Notes: generated from the sequence alone by a model not told the origin. A DNA stretch of 64,000 nucleotides from Roseateles chitinivorans (GCF_002761755.1 NZ_PEOG01000023.1:16654-80653), one strand, 5' to 3'; positions 50,276 to 59,370 are shown, numbered from the stretch's first letter. Numbers and translations are program-made.

Positions 50276-51085
50276 ATGCCGAACGTGATCGAGCCCCTGC
50301 CGGAGCGCCGTCTGAGCTGCCTCCTGGTGGCGGCGGGCCTGCTCGCGGGCGCGATGCCGGCCGCCGTCGCCGCGCAGGTGCCGGCCAGCGCGGTGCCGGA
50401 CGCGTCACGCGAGCTGGTCGCTTTCACCGAGAACCTGCCGCCGCTGAACTATGCCGAGGCCGGCGAGGCGCGCGGCTTCAGCACCGAACTGCTGCGACTG
50501 ATGAGCGCCGAGGCGGGCGTGCGACTGCGCATCGAGGTGCTGCCCTGGCAGCGCTCGGTGCAGGAGGCGGCGCGGCGCGCCGACAGCGTGCTGTTCTCGC
50601 TGGTGCGCACGCCGGAGCGGGAGCAGCAGTACCGCTGGGTCGGCCCGATCAGTCCGCGCCGGATCCTCGTGTACCGGCTGCGCCACCGCACCGACGTGCG
50701 CCCGGCCAGCCTCAAGCAGCTCAACGGGCTGCGACTGGGCGTGTCGCGCGATTCGGCCGCTGCCCGGCAACTGCAGGCGGACGGCCTGCGGCCGGACGTG
50801 GACCTGGAACTGGGCCTCGACGACGCCACCAACCTGCGCAAGCTGCTCGCCGGCCGCATGGACCTGATCGTGATGCTCGACTGGGCCGCGGCCTGGCACC
50901 TGCGTGCGCTGAAGCTGCCGTACTCGACCTTGACGCCGGTGCTGTCGATGGACGTGGACAAGGCCTACTGGTTCGGACTGCCGGCCGACAGCGACCCGGC
51001 GGTCGCGCTGCGCCTGCAGCAGGCGCTGGACCGCCTCAGGCGGGATGGGCGCTACGAGCGTCTGCGCCAGCAGTACTTCGACTGA
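50276..51085 (+). CDS. Periplasmic solute-binding protein, family 3 type (orphan)
   Basis: A 269-residue exported protein. The signal peptide ends near AAVAAQVPA, and the mature fold is SBP_bac_3-like (FTENLPPLNYAEAGEARGFS, VLFSLVRTPEREQQYRWVGP). [20 protein letters not shown] resembles the protein at 29.4 kb, suggesting paralogy. It has no neighbouring permease or ATPase gene. Its last 50 bp overlap the end of the convergent epimerase gene. The start is fixed by the signal peptide. Confidence 0.83.
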   Translation: MPNVIEPLPERRLSCLLVAAGLLAGAMPAAVAAQVPASAVPDASRELVAFTENLPPLNYAEAGEARGFSTELLRLMSAEAGVRLRIEVLPWQRSVQEAARRADSVLFSLVRTPEREQQYRWVGPISPRRILVYRLRHRTDVRPASLKQLNGLRLGVSRDSAAARQLQADGLRPDVDLELGLDDATNLRKLLAGRMDLIVMLDWAAAWHLRALKLPYSTLTPVLSMDVDKAYWFGLPADSDPAVALRLQQALDRLRRDGRYERLRQQYFD

Positions 51086-52133
51086 GCCCCTCGGCGGGCA
51101 CCGCCGGCAGGCAACCCAGGGACTCGAGCGTGCGCTCGACCGCGAGCTCCAGCGGCGTGTGCGGCACGCCACCGTCGCGGGCCAGTTCGGCCGCCAGGCG
51201 CGTCTGGCGCAGTCGCAGTGGCTCGCACCAGAGGTAGCGCATCTCGGCCAACTCGCGGAACAGCGGCACGACCGGCTGCGCCAGCCGCACCGCCCACCAC
51301 GGGAAGCGGCCGATGCGCGGCGTGGTGCCGGCGCGGCGCTGGACGACCCGCTGGATCGCCGCGGCCATCTGCCGGCCGTCCGCGTCCCAGTGCCCCTCGA
51401 AATGGAAGGGCGCGAAGGCTGGCAGCGTGTCCCGGCGGGCGATCAGCGCGGCCATCGCCGCGGCGACGTCCGGCAGGTAGGCCCACTGGTGACCGACGCC
51501 GTCGCTGCCCGGCTGCTGGATCTGCCTGACCGGACGGCCGGGCGTCACCAGCCCCTGCGAGAACCAGTTGTTCGCCGCGCCCGGTCCGAAGAAGTCGCCC
51601 GCGCGCAGCACGATCGCCTGGAACTGGCCACGCACCGCGCCCTCGCGCAGGCGGCGTTCCATCTCCACCCGGATCGCACCCTTGCGGGTGAGCGGGCGCT
51701 GCGGCGCGTCCTCGGCCGGCTCCGGGAACACGTCGGGCCCGAAGTTGTAGACGGTCCCCGGCAGCACCACGGTCGCGCCGCGGGCAGTGGCGGCGGCGAT
51801 CGTGTTGTCGAGCATCGGCAGCACCTGTTCATTCCAGCGGCGGTAGCCCGGCGGGTTGACCGCGTGGACGATCACGCTGCAGCCCTGCGCCGCACGCTGC
51901 ACGGCCTGCGGATCGAGCGCGTCGCCGCGCAGCCAGTGCAGGCCGTCGCGGTGCTCCGCCTCGGCGGCCAGCCCCCGCTTCAGCGCACGCACGGTCCAGC
52001 CGGCGTCACGCAGCGCGCGGGCCACCGCGCCGCCGATCCCGCCACTGGCGCCAAGCACCAGGGCCGTCCGCTTCGCCGCCGCAGTCATCGCGGCCAGCAT
52101 GCCGATCGCATCCATCGAGGTCATCGCATCCAT
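51036..52133 (-). CDS. NAD-dependent epimerase/dehydratase family protein
   Basis: A 365-residue atypical extended SDR. ALVLGASGGIGGAVARAL is the Rossmann motif; HAVNPPGYRRW, TVYNFGPDVFPEP and VLRAGDFFGPGA are characteristic of sugar-epimerase-like proteins. The start at 52133 follows AGGAGCTGACG, giving 22 or so residues before the Rossmann fold. The C-terminal 15-30 residues, encoded over the 3' end of the solute-binding protein gene, are not conserved. It is divergent from a LysR gene 115 bp away, which probably controls it. The substrate is unknown. Confidence 0.85.
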   Translation of the reverse strand: MDAMTSMDAIGMLAAMTAAAKRTALVLGASGGIGGAVARALRDAGWTVRALKRGLAAEAEHRDGLHWLRGDALDPQAVQRAAQGCSVIVHAVNPPGYRRWNEQVLPMLDNTIAAATARGATVVLPGTVYNFGPDVFPEPAEDAPQRPLTRKGAIRVEMERRLREGAVRGQFQAIVLRAGDFFGPGAANNWFSQGLVTPGRPVRQIQQPGSDGVGHQWAYLPDVAAAMAALIARRDTLPAFAPFHFEGHWDADGRQMAAAIQRVVQRRAGTTPRIGRFPWWAVRLAQPVVPLFRELAEMRYLWCEPLRLRQTRLAAELARDGGVPHTPLELAVERTLESLGCLPAVPAEGLSRSTAGADARSAHPA

Positions 52134-52248
52134 CGTCAGCTCCTGGGGACCGTCCGGGTCCGGTTGGGTGAAGGCATGGGGCGGATTCTGGAAAACGGCG
52201 GCTTTCCTGAAAATTACCGAGCATCGATGGGCGGCTATACATTTCTGC

Positions 52249-53151
52249 ATGGCTTCGACGATCGCTTGGGAGTGGTACCGCTCCTTCCTGGGGGTGCTGC
52301 GAGAGGGCTCGCTGTCCGGCGCGGCGCGGGTGCTGGACCTTACCCAGCCAACGGTGGGACGGCATGTGGCGGCGCTGGAGGCGCAGGTCGGGCAGTCGCT
52401 GTTCGTGCGCACCCCCGCCGGGCTGCTGCCGACCGAGGCGGCACTGGCGCTGCGTCCCTATGCCGAGGCGATGGACAGCACCGCCGCCGCGCTGGAGCGC
52501 ACGGCGCGCAGCCACGGGGACGGCGTCCACGGCATCGTGCGGGTAACGGCCAGCGAAGTCGTCGGTGTGGAGATCCTGCCGCCGCTGGTGGCCGAGTTGC
52601 GCGAGCGCCATCCCGCGCTGGTCGTCGAACTGGTGCTGAGCAACAAGGTCCAGGACCTGTTGCGGCGCGAGGCCGACATCGCGATCCGCATGACCCCGCC
52701 GAAGCAGGAGCAGCTGATCGCGCGGCGCATCGGCGCGATCGAGCTCGGGCTGCACGCGCATGAGCGCTACCTGGCGGCGCGTGGGATGCCGGGTTCGCTG
52801 GAGGCGCTGGTCACCGGCGGACACGCGCTGATCGGCTACGACGACTCGCCGCCCTACGTCCGCGCACTGGCGCAGCGTTATCCGGCGCTGGCACGGGAGC
52901 GCCTGTCGGTGCGCGCGGACAGCGACCTCGCCCAGCTGGCGCTGATCCGCGCCGGCGCCGGCATCGGCGTCTGCCAGGTCGGGCTCGCGCAGCGCGATCC
53001 GTCGATCCGCCGCGTGCTCGCCGACGCCTTCAGCCTGCCGCTGGACACCTGGGTGACGATGCACGAGGACCTGCGCGACAGCCCGCGCTGCCGGGCCGTG
53101 TTCGAGGCGCTGGTGGCCGGCCTCGAGCGCCACGTCGCGACCCGCGCGTGA
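52249..53151 (+). CDS. LysR family transcriptional regulator
   Basis: A 300-residue regulator with an N-terminal HTH (AWEWYRSFLGVLREGSLSGA, AARVLDLTQPTVGRHVAALE, then LFVRTPAGLLPTEAA). Its effector domain follows (GIVRVTASEVVGVEILPPLV, ADIAIRMTPPKQEQLIARRI). It is divergent from the epimerase gene, so it probably regulates that gene and itself. It converges on the metallo-beta-lactamase-fold gene, with a 90-bp GC-rich spacer. Confidence 0.93.
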   Translation: MASTIAWEWYRSFLGVLREGSLSGAARVLDLTQPTVGRHVAALEAQVGQSLFVRTPAGLLPTEAALALRPYAEAMDSTAAALERTARSHGDGVHGIVRVTASEVVGVEILPPLVAELRERHPALVVELVLSNKVQDLLRREADIAIRMTPPKQEQLIARRIGAIELGLHAHERYLAARGMPGSLEALVTGGHALIGYDDSPPYVRALAQRYPALARERLSVRADSDLAQLALIRAGAGIGVCQVGLAQRDPSIRRVLADAFSLPLDTWVTMHEDLRDSPRCRAVFEALVAGLERHVATRA

Positions 53152-53152
53152 C

Positions 53153-53197
53153 GGCCGTCGGGGCCGTCGGGGCCACCGGAGCCATCGCGGCCATGGC
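53153..53197. repeat. Degenerate 9-bp tandem repeat
   Basis: GGCCGTCGG occurs twice perfectly at 53153-53161 and 53162-53170, followed by three decaying copies to 53197. It lies directly after the LysR stop in the spacer between convergent genes and has no obvious role. Confidence 0.55.
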
Positions 53198-53241
53198 GGC
53201 GGCGAGCGCGGCCGGCCCGCGCGCCGCCTCCGCCGCGGGCC

Positions 53242-54195
53242 TCAGGGCTTGATGCTGTAGTTCGCCGGCACCCAGCGATAGCCCTTGCCGTCGGCGGCCA
53301 CGTGGCCGATGCCGGGGAAGGACACATGCGCGATCGCCACCCAGTAACCCTTGCTCGCCGCATCCGCATAGGCCTTGCGGCGTTGCGGCATCGCGGCCTT
53401 CGAGTCGGTGTCGAAGACGATCGTCACCGTCGGATCCGGGAACTGCACCGCGGCGACGTGCATCAGGTCGCCCCACACCGCCAGCTTCTGGCCCTGGCTC
53501 TCGACCATGTAGACCGTGTGGCCCGGCGTGTGGCCATAGGCCGCATGCGCGCGCACGCCCGGCACCAGCTCGGTCTCGCCGCTGAACGGCTTGAGCCGGC
53601 CCGCGTCCTTGTAGGGCTTGAGCGCCGCGATCGCCGCGGCGAAGAAGTCCTTGTGCCCGGCCGGCGCCTGCGCGGCGTTGTCGGGGTTCAGCCAGTAGTC
53701 GGCGTCATGCTGGTCCATCCGCACCACCGCGTTCGGGAACACGGCCTGGCCGTCCTTGCTCAGCCCGGCCACATGGTCGGGATGCAGGTGGGTGATGTAG
53801 ACCTCGTCGACCTGCTCGGGCTGGTAGCCCGAGGCCTTCAGGTTGGCGAGCAGCTTGCCGGTGGTCGGGCCGAAGACGCCATTGGCGCCGGTGTCGATCA
53901 GCACCAGCTTGGTGCCGGTGTTGATCAGGTAGCCGTTGATCGAGGTCTCCACCGGCGGCTTCAGGAACTGCTTGTTCAGCGCCTTCACGACGCTGCCCGG
54001 CTTGGCCTTGTCCATCAGTTGGTCGAACGGCAGATCGACGGTGCCGTCGCTGAGGGCGGTGACTTCGAAGTCGCCCAGCATCAGGCGGTAATAGCCCGGC
54101 GCCTGGGTCTTCACCTGCGGCGCGGCCGCCTGCACGCCAGCCGCCGCCAACGCGAGGGCCAGGCCGAGGGCGGCGAACTTTCCGGAACGGATCAT
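53242..54195 (-). CDS. Exported metallo-beta-lactamase-fold hydrolase
   Basis: A 317-residue protein with a signal peptide (MIRSGKFAALGLALALAAAG). THLHPDHVAGL is the HxHxDH metal motif, HTPGHTVYMV the next His, and WGDLMHVAAVQFPDP supplies the Asp and further His. This is the lactonase/phosphodiesterase-like branch of the fold. The export signal indicates periplasmic action. The substrate is unknown; quorum-signal lactonases and organophosphate-degrading enzymes are distant relatives. The 390 bp upstream, to livG, hold no gene. Confidence 0.87.
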   Translation of the reverse strand: MIRSGKFAALGLALALAAAGVQAAAPQVKTQAPGYYRLMLGDFEVTALSDGTVDLPFDQLMDKAKPGSVVKALNKQFLKPPVETSINGYLINTGTKLVLIDTGANGVFGPTTGKLLANLKASGYQPEQVDEVYITHLHPDHVAGLSKDGQAVFPNAVVRMDQHDADYWLNPDNAAQAPAGHKDFFAAAIAALKPYKDAGRLKPFSGETELVPGVRAHAAYGHTPGHTVYMVESQGQKLAVWGDLMHVAAVQFPDPTVTIVFDTDSKAAMPQRRKAYADAASKGYWVAIAHVSFPGIGHVAADGKGYRWVPANYSIKP

Positions 54196-54585
54196 GAGGA
54201 ACCTCCTGTGCTTGTCATGTTGTGTCGAGAGGCGCGCCCGGCGCGCGTCGCGGATGTCCTGCGTTCAAGCAGGCGCGCAGCATAGCCACCAGGCCCGTGG
54301 CGCGCCTTCCCCGATCGGGAGAAGCACCGTGCACCCGCAGGAGATTCCGGTGACACGCGTTCGCTGTGCCGCTGTTGTGGCACGTCCTGGCCCCGCCCGT
54401 CAGCCTCGTGAAAGACGGCTGTAGCGTGATCCGAACCGATCCGGCCGCGCCTTGACGCAGGCCCCCGGGTTAGCCCTTGCGCAATGCTGCGTAAAGGGTT
54501 TTACGCTGTCGAGGGCGCCCGCCGGGGCCCTAAATTCCTGGCTCCACTACAGAGGCTCCGCACACCGGCGCCCACCCTTGCGCCG
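54196..54585. promoter_or_regulatory. 390-bp gene-free region ahead of the liv operon
   Basis: No convincing ORF is visible. It contains two dyads: GTGCC and GGCAC 8 bp apart at 54366-54383, and the perfect GCGTAAA-GGGT-TTTACGC at 54489-54506. The second is AT-rich, unlike its surroundings, and lies 80 bp before the livG start, a good operator position. Promoters for the exported hydrolase (minus) and livG (plus) should be here, but I cannot fix the -10/-35 elements. Confidence 0.5.
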
Positions 54586-55356
54586 ATGAGCAACCTCATC
54601 CTGGAGACACGCAAACTGACCAAGGAGTTCAAGGGCTTCACCGCCGTGGACTCCGTCGACCTGCAGGTGCAGCGCGGTCACATCCATGCGTTGATCGGCC
54701 CCAATGGCGCCGGCAAGACGACCTGCTTCAACCTGCTCACGAAGTTCCTGACGCCGACCCGCGGGCAGATCCTCTTCAACGGCCACGACATCACCGGCGA
54801 GAAGCCCGCGCAGATCGCCCGCCGTGGCGTGATCCGCTCCTTCCAGATCTCGGCCGTGTTCCCGCACCTGACGGTGCTGGAGAACGTGCGCATCGGGCTG
54901 CAGCGCTTCACCGGCACCAGCTATCACTTCTGGAAGGGCCTGAGCGGCCTGCGCCAGCTCGATGGCCGTGCGCTGGAGCTGCTCGAACTGGTGGACCTGC
55001 GCGACATGGCCACGCTGCGCGCCGCCGACCTGCCCTACGGCCGCAAGCGGGCGCTGGAGATCGCCACGACGATGGCGATGGAGCCGGAGCTGATGCTGCT
55101 CGACGAGCCGACGCAAGGCATGGGGCACGAGGACGTGGACCGCGTCACCGCCCTGATCAAGCGCGTCGCCGAAGGACGGACCGTGCTGATGGTGGAACAC
55201 AACATGAAGGTGATCAGCAGCATCGCGGACCGCATCACCGTGCTGGCGCGGGGCGCGGTGCTGGCCGAGGGCGACTACGCCACCGTGTCGCGCCACCCCA
55301 AGGTGCTCGAGGCCTACATGGGTTCCGAGGCCGCCGAACTGCAGGGGGCGCACTGA
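54586..55356 (+). CDS. livG: Branched-chain amino acid-type ABC transporter ATP-binding protein LivG
   Basis: A 256-residue ATPase that energises uptake with LivF, LivH and LivM. LIGPNGAGKTTCFNLLTKFL is Walker A, YGRKRALEIATTMAMEPELM the LivG-type signature region, and LMLLDEPTQGMGH Walker B. It starts at the conserved MSNLILETRKL; an upstream ATG would add 34 unlike residues. The stop overlaps the livF start (TGATG), so translation is coupled. The order livG-F-K-H-M is a single operon. The actual substrate may be another amide or amino acid. Confidence 0.93.
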   Translation: MSNLILETRKLTKEFKGFTAVDSVDLQVQRGHIHALIGPNGAGKTTCFNLLTKFLTPTRGQILFNGHDITGEKPAQIARRGVIRSFQISAVFPHLTVLENVRIGLQRFTGTSYHFWKGLSGLRQLDGRALELLELVDLRDMATLRAADLPYGRKRALEIATTMAMEPELMLLDEPTQGMGHEDVDRVTALIKRVAEGRTVLMVEHNMKVISSIADRITVLARGAVLAEGDYATVSRHPKVLEAYMGSEAAELQGAH

Positions 55357-56066
55357 TGGCCCACGCGCTCGAGATCAAGGGCCTGCAGGCCTGGTACGGC
55401 GAGAGCCACATCCTGCATGGCATCGACCTGGCGGTTCCGCAGGGCCAGGTCCTGACGCTGCTGGGCCGCAACGGCGCGGGACGCACGACGACGCTGCGCG
55501 CCATCATGGGCCTGACCGACCGCCGCAGCGGCTCGATCAAGGTCCACGGCCAGGAAACCGTGCATCTGCCGACGCACCGGATCGCGCGGCTGGGCCTGGG
55601 CTACTGCCCGGAGGAGCGCGGCATCTTCGCCTCGCTCAGCACCGAGGAGAACCTTCGCCTGCCGCCGGCGCTCAAGGGCGGTCGCGGCAAGGTCATGTCC
55701 GAGGACGAGATCTACGCGATGTTCCCCAACCTGGCCGAGCGTCGGCACAGCCAGGGCACGCGGCTGTCCGGCGGCGAGCAGCAGATGCTGGCCGTGGCCC
55801 GCATCCTGCGCACCGGCGCCGACATCCTGCTGCTGGACGAGATCTCCGAGGGCCTGGCCCCGGTCATCGTCCAGGCGCTGGCCCGCATGATCACCGCGCT
55901 GAAGGCGCAGGGCTTCACCATCGTGATGGTGGAGCAGAACTTCCGCTTCGCCGCGCCGCTGGCGGACCACTTCGTCGTGATGGAACACGGCCAGGTGGTC
56001 GAGTCCTTCACCGCCGCGCAGCTCGAGAGCAAGCGCGCGCTGCTCGACGAGCTGCTGAGCGTGTGA
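55356..56066 (+). CDS. livF: Branched-chain amino acid-type ABC transporter ATP-binding protein LivF with Arg in Walker A
   Basis: A 236-residue second ATPase of the operon. The P-loop reads GRNGAGRTTTL at about 37-47, so position 43, which is lysine in nearly all ABC ATPases, is arginine. The signature LSGGEQQMLAVARIL and Walker B ILLLDEISEGLAP are intact, as is the H-loop region. LivG keeps a normal lysine. Nucleotide sites may therefore be unequal, as in some ABC exporters. The start overlaps the livG stop. Confidence 0.93.
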   Translation: MAHALEIKGLQAWYGESHILHGIDLAVPQGQVLTLLGRNGAGRTTTLRAIMGLTDRRSGSIKVHGQETVHLPTHRIARLGLGYCPEERGIFASLSTEENLRLPPALKGGRGKVMSEDEIYAMFPNLAERRHSQGTRLSGGEQQMLAVARILRTGADILLLDEISEGLAPVIVQALARMITALKAQGFTIVMVEQNFRFAAPLADHFVVMEHGQVVESFTAAQLESKRALLDELLSV

Positions 56067-56163
56067 GGCCCCGTGCGGTCACCGCGTGACCCCACCATTG
56101 ATTTCGAGCTTCGAGTCTGAAACCCGCGTGGCCCGACGAGGCCGTTAGAAAAGGAGACAAGCG

Positions 56164-57372
56164 ATGAAGACGACCCTCAAGACCCTTGCCCTGGCCTCGG
56201 TGCTGGCCTGCGGCAGCTTCGGCGCCCAGGCGCAGATTTCCGGCGACGTGGTCAGGATCGGCATCATCACCGACATGTCCAGCGTCTACGCGGACATCGA
56301 CGGCGCCGGCGGCGTGGAGGCGATCCGGCTGGCCATCGCCGACGCGAAGGGCATGGCCGCAGGCAAGAAGGTCGAGCTGGTCTTCGCCGACCACCAGAAC
56401 AAGGCGGACGTGGCCGCGTCCAAGGCGCGCGAGTGGTTCGACACCCAAGGCCTGGACCTGCTGATCGGCGGCACCAACTCCGGCACCAGCCTGGCGATGG
56501 CCAAGGTCGCGGCCGAGAAGAAGAAGCCCTTCATCTCGATCGGCGCCGGCACCTCGCGCCTGACCAACGAGGAATGCACGCCCTACACCATCCACTACGC
56601 CTACGACACGGTGGCCCTGGCCAACGGCACGGGCGCGGCGGTGACCAAGGCCGGCGGCAAGAGCTGGTACTTCCTGACGGCGGACTACGCCTTCGGCACC
56701 TCGCTGCAGGCCGACACCTCGGCGGTGGTGACCAAGTCCGGCGGCCAGGTGCTGGGCGCGGTGAAGCACCCGCTGAACGCGAGCGACTTCTCCTCCTTCC
56801 TGCTGCAGGCGCAGAGCTCCAAGGCGCAGATCCTGGGCCTGGCCAACGCGGGCGGCGACACGATCAACGCGGTCAAGGCGGCCAACGAGTTCGGCATCAC
56901 CAAGACGATGAAGCTGGCCGGCCTGCTGATGTTCATCAACGACGTGCATTCGCTGGGCCTGAAGACGACCGAGGGCATGTACCTGACCGACAGCTGGTAC
57001 TGGAACCAGAGCCCCGAGTCGCGCGCCTGGGCGCGCCGCTTCTTCGAGAAGATGAAGCGCATGCCCTCGTCGCTGCAGGCGGCGGACTACTCGGCGGTGG
57101 CGCATTACCTGAAGGCGGTCGAGGCGATCAAGACCGACGACGGCGACAAGGTGATGGCGCAGATGAAGGCCACGCCGATCAACGACTTCTACACCAAGGG
57201 CACGATCCGCAAGGAAGACGGCCGCGGCGTGCACGACATGTTCCTGCTGCAGGTGAAGTCGGCCAAGGAGTCCACCGAGCCGTGGGACTACTTCAAGGTC
57301 GTGACCCGCATTCCGGGCGACGAGGCGTTCACCAAGCTGGCCGATTCCAAGTGCCCGCTGGTCAAGAAGTGA
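56164..57372 (+). CDS. livK: ABC transporter substrate-binding protein, LivK-type
   Basis: A 402-residue periplasmic protein with a signal peptide (LALASVLACGSFGAQAQ). It has a type-I binding fold (VVRIGIITDMSSVYADIDGA, LLIGGTNSGTSLAMAKVAAE, KSWYFLTADYAFGTSLQ). AAGGAG lies 8 bp before the ATG. It differs from E. coli LivK and resembles the branch binding amides, urea or aromatic compounds, so the ligand is uncertain. The 97 bp between livF and this gene may permit separate regulation. Confidence 0.92.
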   Translation: MKTTLKTLALASVLACGSFGAQAQISGDVVRIGIITDMSSVYADIDGAGGVEAIRLAIADAKGMAAGKKVELVFADHQNKADVAASKAREWFDTQGLDLLIGGTNSGTSLAMAKVAAEKKKPFISIGAGTSRLTNEECTPYTIHYAYDTVALANGTGAAVTKAGGKSWYFLTADYAFGTSLQADTSAVVTKSGGQVLGAVKHPLNASDFSSFLLQAQSSKAQILGLANAGGDTINAVKAANEFGITKTMKLAGLLMFINDVHSLGLKTTEGMYLTDSWYWNQSPESRAWARRFFEKMKRMPSSLQAADYSAVAHYLKAVEAIKTDDGDKVMAQMKATPINDFYTKGTIRKEDGRGVHDMFLLQVKSAKESTEPWDYFKVVTRIPGDEAFTKLADSKCPLVKK

Positions 57373-57461
57373 GCTGAACCGGCCCCGGCGCGCCGCGCGG
57401 ACCGCCCGCGCCCGCGCCGGTCCGTCGCGATGTCCAAGACGATGACGATGAGCGAAGACGC

Positions 57462-58349
57462 ATGACCGACTTCTTTGGTGTCCCGCTGCCCGCGCTGCTG
57501 GGGCAGCTCCTGCTGGGGCTGGTGAACGGCTCGTTCTACGCGATGCTGTCGCTGGGGCTGGCCGTCATCTTCGGCATGCTGAACATCATCAACTTCGCCC
57601 ACGGCGCGCTCTACATGATGGGCGCGTTCCTGGCGTGGATGGGGCTGGAGTACTTCGGCGTCAACTACTGGGCGATGCTGCTGATCGCGCCGCTGATCGT
57701 CGGGGTCTTCGGGCTGGTCATCGAGCGGCTGCTGCTGCAGTGGCTCTACAAGCTGGACCACCTCTACGGGCTGCTGCTGACCTTCGGGCTGACGCTGGTG
57801 ATCGAGGGCGTGTTCCGGTCCTTCTTCGGCGTGGGCGGGCAGCCGTACTCGGCGCCGGAGGCGCTGCAGGGCGCCACCAACCTGGGCTTCATGATCCTGC
57901 CGAACTACCGGGCCTGGGTGGTCGTCGCTTCGCTGGTCGTCTGCCTGGGCGTGTGGGTGCTGATCGAGAAGACCTCGCTGGGCGCGACGCTGCGCGCCGG
58001 CACCGAGAACCCGAAGCTGGTGCAGGCCTTCGGCGTGAACGTGCCGCGGCTGGTGACGCTGACCTATGCGGGCGGCGTGGCGCTGGCGGGCTTCGCCGGC
58101 GTGCTCGCGGCGCCGATCCTGCAGGTGAATTCGCTGATGGGCTCCAACCTGATCATCGTCGTCTTCGCGGTGGTGGTGATCGGGGGCATGGGCTCCATCC
58201 TGGGCTCGATCCTGACCGGCCTGGGGCTGGGCGTGATCGAGGGCCTGACCAAGGTCTTCTATCCGGAAGCCTCCAACACCGTGGTGTTCGTCATCATGGC
58301 CCTGGTGCTGCTGGTGCGTCCCGCCGGCCTGTTCGGCAAAGAGAAATGA
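57462..58349 (+). CDS. livH: Branched-chain amino acid-type ABC transporter permease LivH
   Basis: A 295-residue membrane protein with about eight transmembrane helices. The early LGLVNGSFYAMLSLGLAVIF and NIINFAHGALYMMGAF are typical of LivH. The late GGMGSILGSILTGLGLGVI is the EAA-like loop contacting the ATPases. Its stop overlaps the livM start (ATGA). Confidence 0.94.
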   Translation: MTDFFGVPLPALLGQLLLGLVNGSFYAMLSLGLAVIFGMLNIINFAHGALYMMGAFLAWMGLEYFGVNYWAMLLIAPLIVGVFGLVIERLLLQWLYKLDHLYGLLLTFGLTLVIEGVFRSFFGVGGQPYSAPEALQGATNLGFMILPNYRAWVVVASLVVCLGVWVLIEKTSLGATLRAGTENPKLVQAFGVNVPRLVTLTYAGGVALAGFAGVLAAPILQVNSLMGSNLIIVVFAVVVIGGMGSILGSILTGLGLGVIEGLTKVFYPEASNTVVFVIMALVLLVRPAGLFGKEK

Positions 58350-59332
58350 ACAAGAAACCGCTGGGCTACGCCGCCCTGTTCATCGCCATCGCGCTGCTGC
58401 CCTTCCTGGGCGTGTATCCGATCTTCGCGATGAAGGTGATGTGCTACGCGCTGTTCGCGTGCGCCTTCAACCTGCTGATCGGCTTTACCGGGCTGCTGAG
58501 CTTCGGTCATGCCGCCTTCCTCGGTGCGGCGGCCTACGCGGCCGGTCACGCGCTGAAGGTGTGGGGCTTCCCGCCGCTGCTGGGCATCGCCTTCGGCACG
58601 CTGATGGCGGCGCTGGCGGGGCTGGTGTTCGGGCTGCTGGCGATCCGGCGCTCGGGCATCTACTTCTCGATGATCACGCTGGCGCTGGCGCAGATGCTGT
58701 TCTTCTACTTCCTGCAGGCGCCGTTCACCGGCGGCGAGGACGGCCTGCAGTCGGTGCCGCGCGGCAGCTTCCTGGGCATCAACCTGGAGAACGACAACGC
58801 GCTGTACTACCTGGTGCTGGCGATCTTCGTCTTCGGTTTCTGGCTGATCTACCGGACGGTGCATTCGCCGTTCGGGCAGGTCCTGACGTCGATCCGCGAG
58901 AACGAGGCGCGGGCGACCTCGCTGGGTTACGACGCGGCGCGCTTCAAGCTGATGGCCTTCGTGCTGTCGGCGGGGCTGGCCGGGCTGGCCGGCGCGACCA
59001 AGACGCTGGTGCTGGGCTTCGCGACGCTGACGGATGCGATCTGGACCACCTCGGGCCTGGTGATCCTGATGACGCTGGTGGGCGGCATGGGGACGATGGT
59101 CGGCCCGATCGTCGGCGCGCTGGTGATCATCGCCCTGGAGAACAAGATCGGCGACCTGGGCCAGTGGCTGGCCGGCGTGACCGGGATCCAGTGGTTCACC
59201 GGCCTGGGCGAATCGGTCAGCCTGGTGACCGGGCTGATCTTCATCCTGTGCGTGCTGGCCTTCCGTCGCGGATTGGTGGGCGAGGCCGGGGCGTTGTGGG
59301 AGCGACTGCGCAAGCCGGCGAATGCTCGATAA
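58346..59332 (+). CDS. livM: Branched-chain amino acid-type ABC transporter permease LivM
   Basis: A 328-residue permease with about nine transmembrane helices. LIGFTGLLSFGHAAFLGAAA and FGLLAIRRSGIYFSMITLAL are family hallmarks; GGMGTMVGPIVGALVIIALE is the ATPase-contact loop. The TAA stop at 59330-59332 lies inside the first palindrome of the hip operator array. The liv and hip transcripts therefore meet at that palindrome, which could also form a hairpin at the end of the liv mRNA. Confidence 0.94.
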   Translation: MNKKPLGYAALFIAIALLPFLGVYPIFAMKVMCYALFACAFNLLIGFTGLLSFGHAAFLGAAAYAAGHALKVWGFPPLLGIAFGTLMAALAGLVFGLLAIRRSGIYFSMITLALAQMLFFYFLQAPFTGGEDGLQSVPRGSFLGINLENDNALYYLVLAIFVFGFWLIYRTVHSPFGQVLTSIRENEARATSLGYDAARFKLMAFVLSAGLAGLAGATKTLVLGFATLTDAIWTTSGLVILMTLVGGMGTMVGPIVGALVIIALENKIGDLGQWLAGVTGIQWFTGLGESVSLVTGLIFILCVLAFRRGLVGEAGALWERLRKPANAR

Positions 59333-59370
59333 ATCGAGCTTTAACGGCGTAAGGCTCGATTTATCGAGCA
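59323..59370. promoter_or_regulatory. Paired perfect palindromes, probable HipB operators O1 and O2
   Basis: GCTCGAT-AA-ATCGAGC (59324-59339) and GCTCGAT-TT-ATCGAGC (59354-59369) are perfect palindromes with 30 bp between starts. They are also mutual inverted copies, so the block makes a 48-bp superpalindrome. Such repeated dyads before a hipBA pair match the way HipB represses its own operon. O1 overlaps the livM stop codon. Confidence 0.85.

Noticed and set aside
54378..54395. Possible sigma-54 promoter (TGGCAC) ahead of livG
   Set aside because: The -24 element is good but the -12 position has GGCC instead of TTGC, and no enhancer-binding activator gene lies nearby.
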